A stretch of DNA of 64,000 nt. It comes from Paenibacillus peoriae KCTC 3763 (GTDB taxonomy: Bacteria > Bacillota > Bacilli > Paenibacillales > Paenibacillaceae). Both the position numbers and the translations under genes were made by a program. Under the pieces are notes generated by a model. That model did no database searches. It was not told where the DNA came from and worked only from the letters and a program-made list of their open reading frames with translations. Below are positions 1 to 9,206 of this stretch, one piece after another (the first letter of the stretch is position 1; the number at the start of each line of letters is the position of its first letter). The stretch is from contig NZ_AGFX01000041.1 of NCBI RefSeq assembly GCF_000236805.1, forward strand, positions 496,001 to 560,000. Direction: 5' to 3'.

Positions 1-4
1 TTGT

Positions 5-41
5 AAAAGAGTGAGGATGTTGGAGCATCCTTACTCTTTTT
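5..41. terminator. Bidirectional rho-independent terminator
   Basis: A 15-bp stem (one G-T pair) with a six-base loop is followed by five T on the plus strand and preceded by an A run, so it can act in both directions. It lies just past the stop of the minus-strand alkaline phosphatase gene and probably ends that transcript. Confidence 0.75.
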
Positions 42-129
42 CAGTATATACTTATTAGCTTTAGTTTATCACAGGAAAAACCATGTTGCCAATATGGAAT
101 ATCTTTTAAGGGGTGGCTTTCACACCACA

Positions 130-1443
130 TTACTTCTTCAATTGAAGCAGCTTAATCAGCTTGTCATGAATGGCAGTATTCGGATAATTGCCGGTAAATT
201 GAGAGGAGCCGGGTCCCATTGCAGTCAATGCCACATCTACTGCAGTGTGTCCTTTTGTCGTCCAATCAATATAGAACGTTTCGTCCGTGCCATGAATGGT
301 GAAAGGACCGTCTTCATTGGTTGTACCGTCGTCGGCTTCATCCTTCGCATCCTTACCTTCAATCGCCAAACCGCCTGTTTCATGGTCTGCCGTCACCAGA
401 ACTAATGTATCTGGATGCGCTTTGGCATAATCCTTAGCTACTTTAACGGCCTTATCCAGCTGTTGCCCGGCCTTAATCGTCAATTCGCCTTCATTGTCAT
501 GCGCCATCTCATCCGTTCCTTCTTCCTCTACCATCAGGAAAAAGCCTTTTTTGTTTTTGGAAAGAACGTCAATCGCTTTCGTTGTCATATCCGGCAGAGA
601 AACTGTTGGGTTGTAAGAGTTGCCAAGCTTGTTGTGAGCCTGGAACATTTCTTCGTTGGCGAACAATCCGAGCAATTTAGAGCCTTTGGCTGCTTTCATT
701 TCCGTCTGATTCGTCACATAGTTATAGCCCAATTTCTTGGCTTGCTCGACCAGGTTTCCTTGAGTTCCCTTACTTGCTTCCTCAGGGTCTTCTGCCGGCG
801 CATCTGGAAGTTTACCTGGTGTGCCTGCCGGATACCAGAAATCCTCACCACCGCCCAGAATGACATCCAGCTTGCTCTTTTCCAGATACTGCTTGGCAAT
901 CTCACTTTGAGCGGAACGCTTCTCGACATGCGCTCCAAAGGCAGCCCCGGTTGCGTCTGTTACTTGGCTTGTCGTCACAACACCTGTGGACATGCCTGCT
1001 TTCTTGGCCAACTCCATGATGGTTGTGACTGGTTTTTTATTCATATCCATCCCGATTGCGCCGTTATATGTTTTGACACCTGTTGCAATTGCAGTAGCTG
1101 CGGCCGCCGAATCCGTCACCAGATTGTCCCCTGAACTTGTGCTAACCAGGCCTGTTACCGGCATGTTGTCCATTTCAAGCAATCCCGACTTTCCAACCGT
1201 GGCCAAACGAATCGCGTTGCGACTTGCTTCTCCCATACCATCGCCGATAAAAAGAATGACATTTTTAGGAGCAGCGGCTTTGGCTGATGCAGTGCTCTGT
1301 CCTTTGGATGCCTGTGCAGTTGTAGACTTGGCATTAGATGAGGCTGCAAAAGCGTTAGGGATATCTGCGGATAACAATGGCACACTCAAAACGGTAATTG
1401 CACCTAAAGCAAGGATACTCTTTTTCATTGAACGCTTTTTCAC
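130..1443 (-). CDS. Exported alkaline phosphatase
   Basis: Alkaline phosphatase of the PhoA superfamily, which hydrolyses phosphate monoesters outside the membrane. I chose the GTG at 1443 because GGAGTG lies about 7 bases upstream; the protein is then 437 aa. An N-terminal signal peptide (KK-rich start, hydrophobic core, AFA cleavage site near residue 33) is followed by the metal-binding DGMG motif near residue 67, the phosphorylated serine in TDSAAAATA near residue 112, and the metal ligands in TADHETGG near 350 and a late KGHT histidine. Length and motif order fit bacterial PhoA/PhoB enzymes. The gene stands alone between two terminators, with Pho-box-like repeats upstream, which suggests phosphate control. 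I am sure of the family; which of several Paenibacillus phosphatase paralogues it is cannot be told. Confidence 0.93.
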   Translation of the reverse strand: MKKRSMKKSILALGAITVLSVPLLSADIPNAFAASSNAKSTTAQASKGQSTASAKAAAPKNVILFIGDGMGEASRNAIRLATVGKSGLLEMDNMPVTGLVSTSSGDNLVTDSAAAATAIATGVKTYNGAIGMDMNKKPVTTIMELAKKAGMSTGVVTTSQVTDATGAAFGAHVEKRSAQSEIAKQYLEKSKLDVILGGGEDFWYPAGTPGKLPDAPAEDPEEASKGTQGNLVEQAKKLGYNYVTNQTEMKAAKGSKLLGLFANEEMFQAHNKLGNSYNPTVSLPDMTTKAIDVLSKNKKGFFLMVEEEGTDEMAHDNEGELTIKAGQQLDKAVKVAKDYAKAHPDTLVLVTADHETGGLAIEGKDAKDEADDGTTNEDGPFTIHGTDETFYIDWTTKGHTAVDVALTAMGPGSSQFTGNYPNTAIHDKLIKLLQLKK

Positions 1444-1502
1444 AGGGTCACACTCCAATAGGATTATTATTCATACATGATGAAATAATCATATATTTGT
1501 TT

Positions 1503-1541
1503 TGTGAAATTTTATGAAGCATTAGATCACGTGAATGTAAA
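1503..1541 (-). promoter_or_regulatory. Possible PhoP-box half sites
   Basis: On the minus strand, TTTACA (1541-1536) and TTCACA (1508-1503) are exactly 33 bases apart, three 11-bp periods, with a weaker CTTCAT in the register between them. Known PhoP boxes of Bacillus are TT(A/T/C)A(C/T)A repeats with 11-bp period. The position 60-100 bp before the phosphatase start fits, but the inner repeats are poor. Confidence 0.3.
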
Positions 1542-1562
1542 AATTGTTTTTTCATAAAGTAC

Positions 1563-1601
1563 AAAAAAGGCATCGACTCTTGTAATCAAGGTCGACACCT
1601 T
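1563..1601 (-). terminator. Rho-independent terminator of the recQ/radical-SAM operon
   Basis: An 11-bp outer stem (AAGGTGTCGAC with GTCGATGCCTT) and an inner CTTG/CAAG stem are followed on the minus strand by six T. It lies 25 bp after the stop of the radical-SAM gene. Confidence 0.85.
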
Positions 1602-1625
1602 CTGTAGTATAAAAGCGATTTGTAG

Positions 1626-3539
1626 TTAAATCGCGGCAATTTCCTTACCGATCGGCATGGTATAGTACAACGGCTTTTGCTGTTCGTTCTGCTGATAGAC
1701 CACCAGCAGCAGCGTTCGCCCATCAGCAGTCAGTGGGCTACCGCCACTCAGGATATGGTCCAGACTGAACGGTAAAATATCCAGCACAGCGTGCTTTTGC
1801 AGTTCCTTTTCCCCCAGCTTCAAGGAAGCGAAGACCGGGATCACCTCATGATAGGACTGCGACTGCTGGCTGCCCGTAGCAGATGAAACATTTGCAGCAG
1901 GAGAAGAAGAAGCCTGTACAGCATTCATACCACCTGTATGTTGCTTGTCTGCCTCTCCCACAATGTCTGCAACCACAGGAGACAGCAGTGCATCTGGATG
2001 CTGAAGAACCATTTTCATATAGCTGGACCAGTCGTCCTTCTCCAGGGTATGCTCCCACCAGATCTTACGCGGCTTGTATTTATGGTTCAGGAAATAATCG
2101 AGCTTCATCAGCCCAAGCACGATATCCATTCGCTTCGTTCCGCGCGATTCCAGAAAGGACTGGAGACGCGTGAATAAGTCTTCGAGCTGGTGGCCAATTT
2201 TTTGCCAGCCTTGCCCCTCCCAATAATCTCCGAACTCTTGAAAGAAATCAAAGGCGGATGCAAATTCACGCTCGATCAAATAGTTCACCGTATGATCCAT
2301 ACGATGGGAATTCCAGTATTTCTCCAATACATCTTCCAGGCGCTTGAGCCGGACGATATCGGCAAAAGAAAGGACATCGTTGCTCAGCATCTCATAAGGT
2401 GCCACATCCATGTATGTGTAATTGTACTTGGCGGCGTCAATACGCAGTCCCGTACCTCGCAGCATTTTGAGAAAGCCGAGCTGGAGCTCTTCCGGGCCAA
2501 GCGCAAAAACGTCATTAAACGTTTTCCGGAATGTGTTGTAGTCCTCCTGAGGCAGTCCGGCGATCAGATCCAGATGCTGGTCGATTTTGCCGCTTTGCTT
2601 GACCTTCATAACGGTGCGGGAAAGCTTGGCAAAGTTCTGGCGGCGCTTAACCAGTTCATTGGTCGGGTCATTCGTCGATTGAACACCGATTTCAAAGCGA
2701 AAGATGCCTGGCGGCGCATTTTCCGCCAAATAATCCAGCACTTCGGGACGCATAATATCTGCCGTAATCTCAAACTGGAAGACACAGCCGCGATGATTTT
2801 CAATCAGAAACTTGAACATTTCCAGCGCATAGTCCCGTTTAATATTAAATGTACGATCCACAAACTTGATCAATTTGGCTCCGTTGTCAATCAGATACAG
2901 AATATCCGACTTCGTGCGCTCAATATCGTAATAACGTACGCCGACCTCAATACTGGACAGACAAAATTGACAGCTGAACGGGCAGCCCCGGCTCGTTTCA
3001 AAATAAACAACCCGTTTCCCGAGTTCCGGTATATCCTCCGCAAAACGGTACGGCGACGGCAGTTCGTTCAAATCCGCCTTCGGGCGGCCCGGCATCAGGA
3101 TGGCCTCTTCTCCCTTGCGGTAAGCCAGTCCATATACAAAATGGAACTTGCGATCTCCCTCCAGTTCCTGAAGCAGTTGATGGAACGTTTCTTCTCCCTC
3201 ACCAACAACGATGAAATCCACATTCGTCAAGCGCTTCATCCAGTGCTCCGTATCGTAGGATACCTCCGGGCCACCGAGTACGATTTTGACCTCGGGCATA
3301 ATCTTTTTCAACACGTCAATCACTTTAATCGTCTCTTCAATGTTCCAAATATAGCAGGAGAAGCCAATGACATCTGCTCCCCGCTGAAACAAATCGGAAA
3401 CGATGTTCATCACCGGGTCCTTGATTGTGTACTCCGCCAGCTCGATGTCAAAGTCCTTTTCACTGTAGGCTTTAAGGCAGCGGATGGCCAGCGAGGTATG
3501 AATATATTTGGCATTTAACGTTGATAAAATGACTTTCAT
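1626..3539 (-). CDS. B12-binding-domain radical SAM protein (DUF4080 type)
   Basis: A 637-aa protein with an N-terminal cobalamin-binding-like Rossmann domain (about residues 1-130, ending in the GGPEV and VVGEGEETF signatures), then a radical-SAM barrel with the 4Fe-4S motif CPFSCQFC (CX3CX2C) near residues 185-192, and a long C-terminal DUF4080-like region. The family is widespread in Firmicutes and its substrate is not established. A run of Ala/Ser/Gln near residues 545-565 looks like a flexible linker before the last domain. The start at 3539 has GAAGGAT upstream, and the gene follows recQ after only 13 bp, so the two are probably co-transcribed. Family confident; reaction unknown. Confidence 0.88.
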   Translation of the reverse strand: MKVILSTLNAKYIHTSLAIRCLKAYSEKDFDIELAEYTIKDPVMNIVSDLFQRGADVIGFSCYIWNIEETIKVIDVLKKIMPEVKIVLGGPEVSYDTEHWMKRLTNVDFIVVGEGEETFHQLLQELEGDRKFHFVYGLAYRKGEEAILMPGRPKADLNELPSPYRFAEDIPELGKRVVYFETSRGCPFSCQFCLSSIEVGVRYYDIERTKSDILYLIDNGAKLIKFVDRTFNIKRDYALEMFKFLIENHRGCVFQFEITADIMRPEVLDYLAENAPPGIFRFEIGVQSTNDPTNELVKRRQNFAKLSRTVMKVKQSGKIDQHLDLIAGLPQEDYNTFRKTFNDVFALGPEELQLGFLKMLRGTGLRIDAAKYNYTYMDVAPYEMLSNDVLSFADIVRLKRLEDVLEKYWNSHRMDHTVNYLIEREFASAFDFFQEFGDYWEGQGWQKIGHQLEDLFTRLQSFLESRGTKRMDIVLGLMKLDYFLNHKYKPRKIWWEHTLEKDDWSSYMKMVLQHPDALLSPVVADIVGEADKQHTGGMNAVQASSSPAANVSSATGSQQSQSYHEVIPVFASLKLGEKELQKHAVLDILPFSLDHILSGGSPLTADGRTLLLVVYQQNEQQKPLYYTMPIGKEIAAI

Positions 3540-3552
3540 AGGTCACATCCTT

Positions 3553-5451
3553 CTATTCAAAATCCTCATATACATCGTCTGGATAAATCTCATCCTCGTT
3601 CACCGTGCCTCCGATGTTCCCCTGATTTTGAAAAAAATCAAGAAACAGCTTGCCGTACTTGCGGAACTTCACTTCACCGACACCCTTGATCCGCAGCATA
3701 TCTGCCTCGGACTGCGGATTCGCCACACTCATCTCACGCAGAGTGGCATCATTGAAAATAATATAAGAAGGCACATGCTCCTGAGCGGCCAGATCACGGC
3801 GGATCAGGCGCAATTGCTCAAACACAGTCTCGTTGACCGCCGCTGGATATGCATCGCGTCCCTGCCGCCCACGTGAACCTGTCCCACCTGCAAAAGCCGT
3901 GGCATGTCGCACCACACGCTGCATAACCTCACGCTGACCCTTCAGTACCTCAGCCGCAAGCTGCTGCAAACGAACGACCGGATATTGGCCCTCAGACAGC
4001 AGCAAGTAACCTTCCGAAACGAGCACATTGATAATTTCAGCAATTTCTTTTTCCGTACGGTTGCCCATCACCCCATAGGTTGGAAGGCTGTCAAAACCAT
4101 ACTGCAGTACCTTTTTGTTGCGCGAGCCTTTTAGCACCGAGGCTACCATCGAAACCCCAAAACGCTCCCGCATGCGATGAATGCAGGAAAAAATCTTTTG
4201 CGCATCTATGGTCATATCGACCAACTCCCGCTCATCTGTGCATGAACTGCATATGCCGCAAGCCTCATGCTCCTCCGCCTCGCCAAAATACTCAAGCTGC
4301 GCCGTGCGCAGGCAGCGAGTTGTGTAGCAATAGTCAACCATTTGCTGGAGCTTGCGGTAGTCGTTGCGCTTGCGATCCTCATCCTGGGGATTTTGCTCAA
4401 TCAGGAACTTCTGAGTGACAATATCCTGCGGTCCGAACAACAAAATGCACTGACTCGGATCGCCATCACGTCCTGCGCGCCCCGCCTCTTGAACGTAAGC
4501 TTCCATATTTTTCGGCATGTTATAGTGAATGACGTAGCGCACGTTCGACTTATCAATCCCCATGCCGAAGGCATTGGTCGCCACAATGACCCGGATATCG
4601 TCGTACAGGAAGCCTTCCTGGCTGTCTGCGCGCTCCTGATCTGTCATCCCGGCATGATAGCGTCCAGCTGCCATACCCGCATCACGCAACCGTTGGTACA
4701 AATCGTCCACGTCTTTACGAGTCGCCGCATAAATAATGCCTGATTCACCCTCGTGCTCACGAGCATAATTCAGCAAAAAGCTGCGCTTGTCTTCCCCGCG
4801 CAGCACGCTGAACGCCAAATTCGGCCGTCCAAGGCCCGTGACGAACGTCTCCGGTGAGCGCAGACGAAGCAGCCGCACGATGTCGTCCATGACCTGCGGT
4901 GTTGCCGTTGCTGTAAACGCAGCTACAATCGGGCGTTCATACAGCCCGTCCACGAACGGAGCCACGGCCAGGTAGCTGGTGCGGAAATCATGACCCCACT
5001 GGGATACACAGTGAGCCTCATCCACCGCAACGCAGGAAATCGGCAACTGGGTCATCTCATCGCGGAACCAATCCAGCTCCAGCCGCTCCGGTGCGACATA
5101 CAGCAGCTTCAAATCACCATTCCGTGCGGCGCGGATGCGGTCATTCACTTCTCTCCCGCTCAGCGTGCTGTTGATGTACGCAGCCGCTATTCCCATCGTC
5201 GTCAGCGCATCCACCTGATCCTTCATCAGCGAGATAAGCGGTGACACAACAATCGTTAAACCCTCATGCAACAAGGCAGGGATTTGGTAGCATATGGATT
5301 TCCCGCCGCCTGTCGGCATAATTCCTAACGTATCGTTGCCTTCCAACATACTGGCGACAATTTTCTTTTGTCCCTCCCGGAAGTCGGGATAGCCATAAAA
5401 CTTTTGCAGTAAATCCTGCGCCCGTTCCAACATCGGTGCTTGTACACTCAT
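3553..5451 (-). CDS. recQ: ATP-dependent DNA helicase RecQ
   Basis: A superfamily-2 3'-5' DNA helicase acting in recombination and fork repair. The ATG at 5451 is preceded by GAGGGG with 8-base spacing, giving 632 aa; an upstream in-frame extension has no ribosome site. In order: Walker A in MPTGGGKS, the DEAH box in VDEAHCVSQWGHDFR, TATATP, motif VI in EAGRAGRDG, the RecQ zinc site with four cysteines (CYTTRC to CGICSSC), a winged-helix RQC region, and a C-terminal HRDC domain (last 110 residues). The C-terminal acidic tail follows HRDC. The gene is first in a two-gene operon with the radical-SAM gene. Confidence 0.95.
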   Translation of the reverse strand: MSVQAPMLERAQDLLQKFYGYPDFREGQKKIVASMLEGNDTLGIMPTGGGKSICYQIPALLHEGLTIVVSPLISLMKDQVDALTTMGIAAAYINSTLSGREVNDRIRAARNGDLKLLYVAPERLELDWFRDEMTQLPISCVAVDEAHCVSQWGHDFRTSYLAVAPFVDGLYERPIVAAFTATATPQVMDDIVRLLRLRSPETFVTGLGRPNLAFSVLRGEDKRSFLLNYAREHEGESGIIYAATRKDVDDLYQRLRDAGMAAGRYHAGMTDQERADSQEGFLYDDIRVIVATNAFGMGIDKSNVRYVIHYNMPKNMEAYVQEAGRAGRDGDPSQCILLFGPQDIVTQKFLIEQNPQDEDRKRNDYRKLQQMVDYCYTTRCLRTAQLEYFGEAEEHEACGICSSCTDERELVDMTIDAQKIFSCIHRMRERFGVSMVASVLKGSRNKKVLQYGFDSLPTYGVMGNRTEKEIAEIINVLVSEGYLLLSEGQYPVVRLQQLAAEVLKGQREVMQRVVRHATAFAGGTGSRGRQGRDAYPAAVNETVFEQLRLIRRDLAAQEHVPSYIIFNDATLREMSVANPQSEADMLRIKGVGEVKFRKYGKLFLDFFQNQGNIGGTVNEDEIYPDDVYEDFE

Positions 5452-5669
5452 AGATTTAAACCCCTCATAATTTCCAGCGCCTCGGGCGCATATCAGCTTT
5501 TCTTTCGTTACCTTTAGTTTACCGGGGTTCAGAGTAATGTTCAACCGCTGGAAGACGATCAGGCAAGTTTACTCTCCCATGGCATTCGCTGTTTTCTCAT
5601 GATATAGTGGACACGGTGCCGCAGTTGTACACGATCATGAGATACGGTACCAAGAAGGAGAAAGAATCC

Positions 5670-6683
5670 ATGAACAATCGAAAACCCCAACGAAAAAATC
5701 GTACAAAATCAACGTTTAACTCAGGTGGCTCCAAGCGCAACCACACATCTGCCGGAAAACCCGGCTCACATAGACCGGAAGCACAAGGCAAAACGAGCAC
5801 GCTTGATAAAACACCTGCAAAAACATACATCGTACAAAAGCCTGCTGAGTTGTTGAGCTTTTTGGTAGAGCATGTCACCGGCATGGGGCGTAATTCCATT
5901 AAATCAGCGCTTGCTCGGGGACAGGTGTCTGTAGACGGCGTGGCACGCACAGTGCACAACTTCCCGCTGGAGCAAGGTCAGACCGTCACACTCTCCAAGG
6001 AAAAAATCGCTCCCGAGGTACCGCTGACCGGCCTGCGCATTTTACATGAGGATGAGGCCATCATCGTCATTCATAAAGATGCCGGGCTGCTGTCCGTCGC
6101 CTCTGCACAGGAAAAGGAAGTGACAGCCTACCGCCAGCTTACGGCCCATGTGCGGCGAGAACATCCGTACAATCGTATTTTTGTGCTGCATCGCTTGGAT
6201 CGTGATACATCAGGAGTCATGATGTTTGCCAAAAGCGAAGCCATACAGCAGCAAATGCAGCAAGCGTGGAAGGAAGTGGTGTATGAACGAACATACATCG
6301 CTCTCGTAGAAGGACAGATTAAAAAAACGGAGGGTACGATCTCCTCATGGCTGAAGGAAAGCAAGACGCTGAAAATGTATTCCAGTCCATATCCGAATGA
6401 CGGGCAGCACGCGGTCACTCATTACAAGCTGCTTCAGGCCAATCGGCATTTTTCCTTGCTGGAAGTACGTTTGGAAACCGGACGCAAGAACCAGATTCGC
6501 GTACATATGGAGGATATCGGTCATCCGATTGTTGGAGATAAAAAATACGGCTCCAAATCCAAGTCGATCGGCCGTCTCGGTCTGCATGCGCGAGTATTAT
6601 CATTTGTTCATCCCGTCACCGGGGTCTTGCTGCGTTTTGAATCCGACACGCCCAAGACCTTTTTGAATCTGTTTCGGGAGTAA
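5670..6683 (+). CDS. RluA-family 23S rRNA/tRNA pseudouridine synthase
   Basis: A 337-aa RluA-family enzyme, which isomerises uridine to pseudouridine in RNA. The ATG at 5670 follows AAGGAGAAAG. A basic, low-complexity N-terminal tail of about 50 residues (rich in K, R, N, S) precedes an S4-like RNA-binding segment (about 60-115), then the catalytic domain with HRLDRDTSGVMMF, whose Asp in the RLD motif is the family nucleophile, and a GRKNQIRVH segment. The N-terminal tail is longer than in RluD and probably binds RNA. Which uridine it modifies cannot be read from sequence. Confidence 0.9.
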   Translation: MNNRKPQRKNRTKSTFNSGGSKRNHTSAGKPGSHRPEAQGKTSTLDKTPAKTYIVQKPAELLSFLVEHVTGMGRNSIKSALARGQVSVDGVARTVHNFPLEQGQTVTLSKEKIAPEVPLTGLRILHEDEAIIVIHKDAGLLSVASAQEKEVTAYRQLTAHVRREHPYNRIFVLHRLDRDTSGVMMFAKSEAIQQQMQQAWKEVVYERTYIALVEGQIKKTEGTISSWLKESKTLKMYSSPYPNDGQHAVTHYKLLQANRHFSLLEVRLETGRKNQIRVHMEDIGHPIVGDKKYGSKSKSIGRLGLHARVLSFVHPVTGVLLRFESDTPKTFLNLFRE

Positions 6684-6726
6684 CATTGTACAGGGTAGAC
6701 AGGGATTGAAGGGAGATATGAAGGGG

Positions 6727-6760
6727 AAACTTGGGGCTGAACGAGATAGCCCCAAGTTTT
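6727..6760 (+). terminator. Rho-independent terminator after the pseudouridine synthase gene
   Basis: A 12-bp perfect stem (AAACTTGGGGCT with its complement) and a 9-base loop end in TTTT. It overlaps the stop codon of the convergent gene that begins at 7613, so it separates two converging transcripts. Confidence 0.85.
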
Positions 6761-7613
6761 ATTGATAAGCGGTATACTTCCGAACACCGTCAGCCATTTT
6801 CATCAGCTCATCCCATATATAAATGGGAGTATTGCATATTGGACAATTTAGCCAACCGATTAAATAGGGCAGATGGCTTGGAAGCTTGTTTTCTTCGATT
6901 TTCAGAGCATACTCGTATAGCCATTGTACATCGGAACCTCTGTGATCCAATAAACCGGGGTGAATCGGATGGGGAATCAGGCTGTTTGAATGCACAGGAT
7001 CTTTATCGTAAACGATCAGGGTATCACTTTGTTCAGCAGGCCAAATATAGAGCGGAATACCGCAATGTGGACAATCCAGCGTATATTCGTCACCTGTATC
7101 GAAACTTTGAAGCATATAAGCTATACTACGATAGCCTTGAAAGGCGGCAGCAGCAGCCAAAACATAACGTTTACCTATATTTCCCTCGTGTTCTTTCGCA
7201 TAAAGCACCATTTCTTCAGTCATCTGTGCAAGTCGGACAATGGCATGTCGATATTGCTCATAAATATATTCAGCCACACTAGAATCCACTTCTATCTGAT
7301 CCCTTGCAAATTCCAGTGGAACTTTGGTATGTAAGGGATTGTAATTTTTCGCTTCGAATATTCCGCAAATGTTATATATATCCGCACGAATACCTACATC
7401 AGAACTGTTTAACGCAATGTCTACAAGGTAGGGTACGGCTGCAAATGTACAAGTATACAACGTGTTTTGGTGATACAGTTCCTCCCAATACAAGGTGTCA
7501 GCTATCTCGCCGTCATATCCGGCTTGGAGCTGGTTCAACATTTCCGGAACGTATTGAGAAGAACCGTAAGGGCCTTGGAGCAAATTCCAGACCGGATCGG
7601 ACAAAGCCAGCAT
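6759..7613 (-). CDS. Uncharacterised protein with duplicated CPxC motifs
   Basis: A 284-aa protein I do not recognise by name. The start at 7613 has GGAAGGAG nine bases upstream. The N-terminal two thirds is helical and begins with a WNLLQGPYG segment; similar openings occur in predicted immunity proteins of polymorphic toxin systems, but that is only a guess. Two short near-repeats, CPHCGIPLYIW near residue 185 and CPICNTPIYIW near residue 255, look like a split zinc-ribbon (C2+C2) with a 70-residue insertion. There is no toxin gene beside it; it stands alone, followed by a 564-bp gap on its upstream side. Confidence 0.75.
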   Translation of the reverse strand: MLALSDPVWNLLQGPYGSSQYVPEMLNQLQAGYDGEIADTLYWEELYHQNTLYTCTFAAVPYLVDIALNSSDVGIRADIYNICGIFEAKNYNPLHTKVPLEFARDQIEVDSSVAEYIYEQYRHAIVRLAQMTEEMVLYAKEHEGNIGKRYVLAAAAAFQGYRSIAYMLQSFDTGDEYTLDCPHCGIPLYIWPAEQSDTLIVYDKDPVHSNSLIPHPIHPGLLDHRGSDVQWLYEYALKIEENKLPSHLPYLIGWLNCPICNTPIYIWDELMKMADGVRKYTAYQ

Positions 7614-8177
7614 CTTGATACTCCTTCCACCGTTTTTCTTACAGTAACATAGGCTAGGGTTGTACAGTTCCTTTTACGATCAACATTCATTTTAACTTCA
7701 TAATTCTTAGCTTCTTACGTTTATTCCATTATACGCATATGATTAGCTGAAGTTGCTTTTCTTGTTTTATGCAATATACAAAATCACTGTTCCGAGGTCT
7801 ATAATCATATTCGGTTAAGTTTTTAATATTGTGAAGATGACATATGCTTTTTGAACGTTAAAAAATGAAGTGTACTTGGAATGAGCAGCCACTAACCCGG
7901 ATTTTCTGTTTTACTACGAGTCCATTGTTTATTCTGTTCCAAAAACAGAACAATAAATCCTCTGGCGTACCATTTTTCCACACTTGAGCGGAGGAACATA
8001 TAGCCTTTTTCCTCATGTGCATACTCAACATTATAAATCCTGTTACTTAAAAATCACTGAGGAAGAAATAAAGTATATACATAGCTACAGAACTGAACTG
8101 ATTTGATGAATCGGTATATGAAAAGAAACGTTGGGAATATTATGTATGAATACTGCGACCATAAGGGGAAATAGCCT
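7614..8177. other. 564-bp AT-rich intergenic region
   Basis: I find no gene here. It is the shared upstream region of two divergent genes (the CPxC protein and speD). The only structure I see is an imperfect inverted repeat at 7925-7955 (TTCTGTT and AACAGAA arms with a short loop) and a short GAGGAA/TTCCTC hairpin near 7995-8015. No clear sigma-A promoter stands out. Confidence 0.5.
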
Positions 8178-8984
8178 ATGACCATCACATCGGAACAGCG
8201 GATTACCCTGCACGGATTTAACAATCTGACCAAATCATTAAGCTTCAATATGTATGATATCTGTTACACCAAAACCAAAGAAGAACGTGAAGCCTATATT
8301 GAATATATTGATGAACAATACAATTCGGACCGGCTGACAGCTATCCTGAAAAATGTATCCGACATTATCGGCGCCTATGTGCTCAACGTGGCCCAGCAGG
8401 ACTATGTTCCTCAAGGAGCAAGCGTAACAGTGCTTATATCGGAAGGGCCTATTGTGGAGGTGCCAACTGAATCATACGCGGAATCCCCCGGCCCTCTGCC
8501 TGACTCTGTCGTAATGCAACTGGATAAAAGCCATATTACTGTCCACACCTACCCGGAGTATCATCCAGACGAGGGGATTAGTACGTTCCGAGCAGATATT
8601 GATGTCTCTACCTGTGGAGAAATTTCCCCGCTGAAGGCACTCCATTATTTGATCCATTCTTTTGACACGGATATTATGACGATTGATTATCGGGTACGCG
8701 GCTTTACGCGTGATACGCATGGACACAAGCTGTTCATTGACCATGACATCGCCTCCATTCAAAACTATATCCCTGACGAAGTGCACAGTGAGTATGACAT
8801 GATAGACGTGAACGTGTATCAGGAAAATATTTTTCATACCAAATGTAAGCTAAAGCAATTCGATTTGGACAATTATCTATTCGGGTATACCAAGGAAAGT
8901 CTGAGCGTGAGCGAGCAGCAAAACATATCAACACGCCTCAAAACTGAAATGGACGAAATTTACTACGGTAAAAATATGATGTGA
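8178..8984 (+). CDS. speD: S-adenosylmethionine decarboxylase proenzyme (SpeD, class 1A type)
   Basis: Makes decarboxylated AdoMet, the aminopropyl donor for spermidine. At 268 aa it matches the long Escherichia coli-type SpeD (about 264 aa) and not the short B. subtilis form of about 126 aa. The [13 protein letters not shown] segment (residues about 114-126) holds the Ser at which the proenzyme cleaves itself to form the pyruvoyl cofactor. [14 protein letters not shown] follows. The start has AAGGGGAAAT just upstream. The gene is monocistronic, with its own terminator. Confidence 0.93.
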   Translation: MTITSEQRITLHGFNNLTKSLSFNMYDICYTKTKEEREAYIEYIDEQYNSDRLTAILKNVSDIIGAYVLNVAQQDYVPQGASVTVLISEGPIVEVPTESYAESPGPLPDSVVMQLDKSHITVHTYPEYHPDEGISTFRADIDVSTCGEISPLKALHYLIHSFDTDIMTIDYRVRGFTRDTHGHKLFIDHDIASIQNYIPDEVHSEYDMIDVNVYQENIFHTKCKLKQFDLDNYLFGYTKESLSVSEQQNISTRLKTEMDEIYYGKNMM

Positions 8985-8990
8985 CCCGAT

Positions 8991-9037
8991 AAGGACGAAC
9001 GCTTGGGCTGAATATAGCCGGGCTTTTGTCCTTTTTT
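8991..9037 (+). terminator. Rho-independent terminator of speD
   Basis: An outer stem AAGGAC/GTCCTT with an inner GGGCT/AGCC stem is followed by six T, 7 bp after the speD stop. Confidence 0.75.
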
Positions 9038-9155
9038 GATACAAAGTTATCGATATCTTACAGCTTTATCTGTACAAGTGGGAGAATGTTCAATATGATA
9101 GGGGAAGAAACCACTAATTTGAAATATCAACAGCTTGCTTTAAGCGCGCTACCGA

Positions 9156-9170
9156 TTGTAAGCGCAATCA
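9156..9170 (+). promoter_or_regulatory. cre site (CcpA operator) upstream of the malic enzyme gene
   Basis: TTGTAAGCGCAATCA matches the CcpA consensus WTGNAANCGNWNNCW at every fixed position. It lies 36 bp before the malic-enzyme ATG, a place that could overlap the promoter or the transcript start, so catabolite control is likely; the sign (repression or activation) cannot be told. A second similar but poorer AAGCGCGCT lies at 9142-9150. Confidence 0.75.
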
Positions 9171-9206
9171 ATTGATTTTGTTATGCAACATAAAGGAGGA
9201 ATTTGT

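Noticed and set aside
415-1134. 239-codon plus-strand frame over the alkaline phosphatase gene
   Set aside because: Composition rich in C, F, R and H and antisense to a gene with intact catalytic motifs; shadow.
2190-3518. 442-codon open frame on the plus strand
   Set aside because: It is fully antisense to the radical-SAM gene, has no ribosome site and no recognisable protein features; it is a codon-bias shadow.
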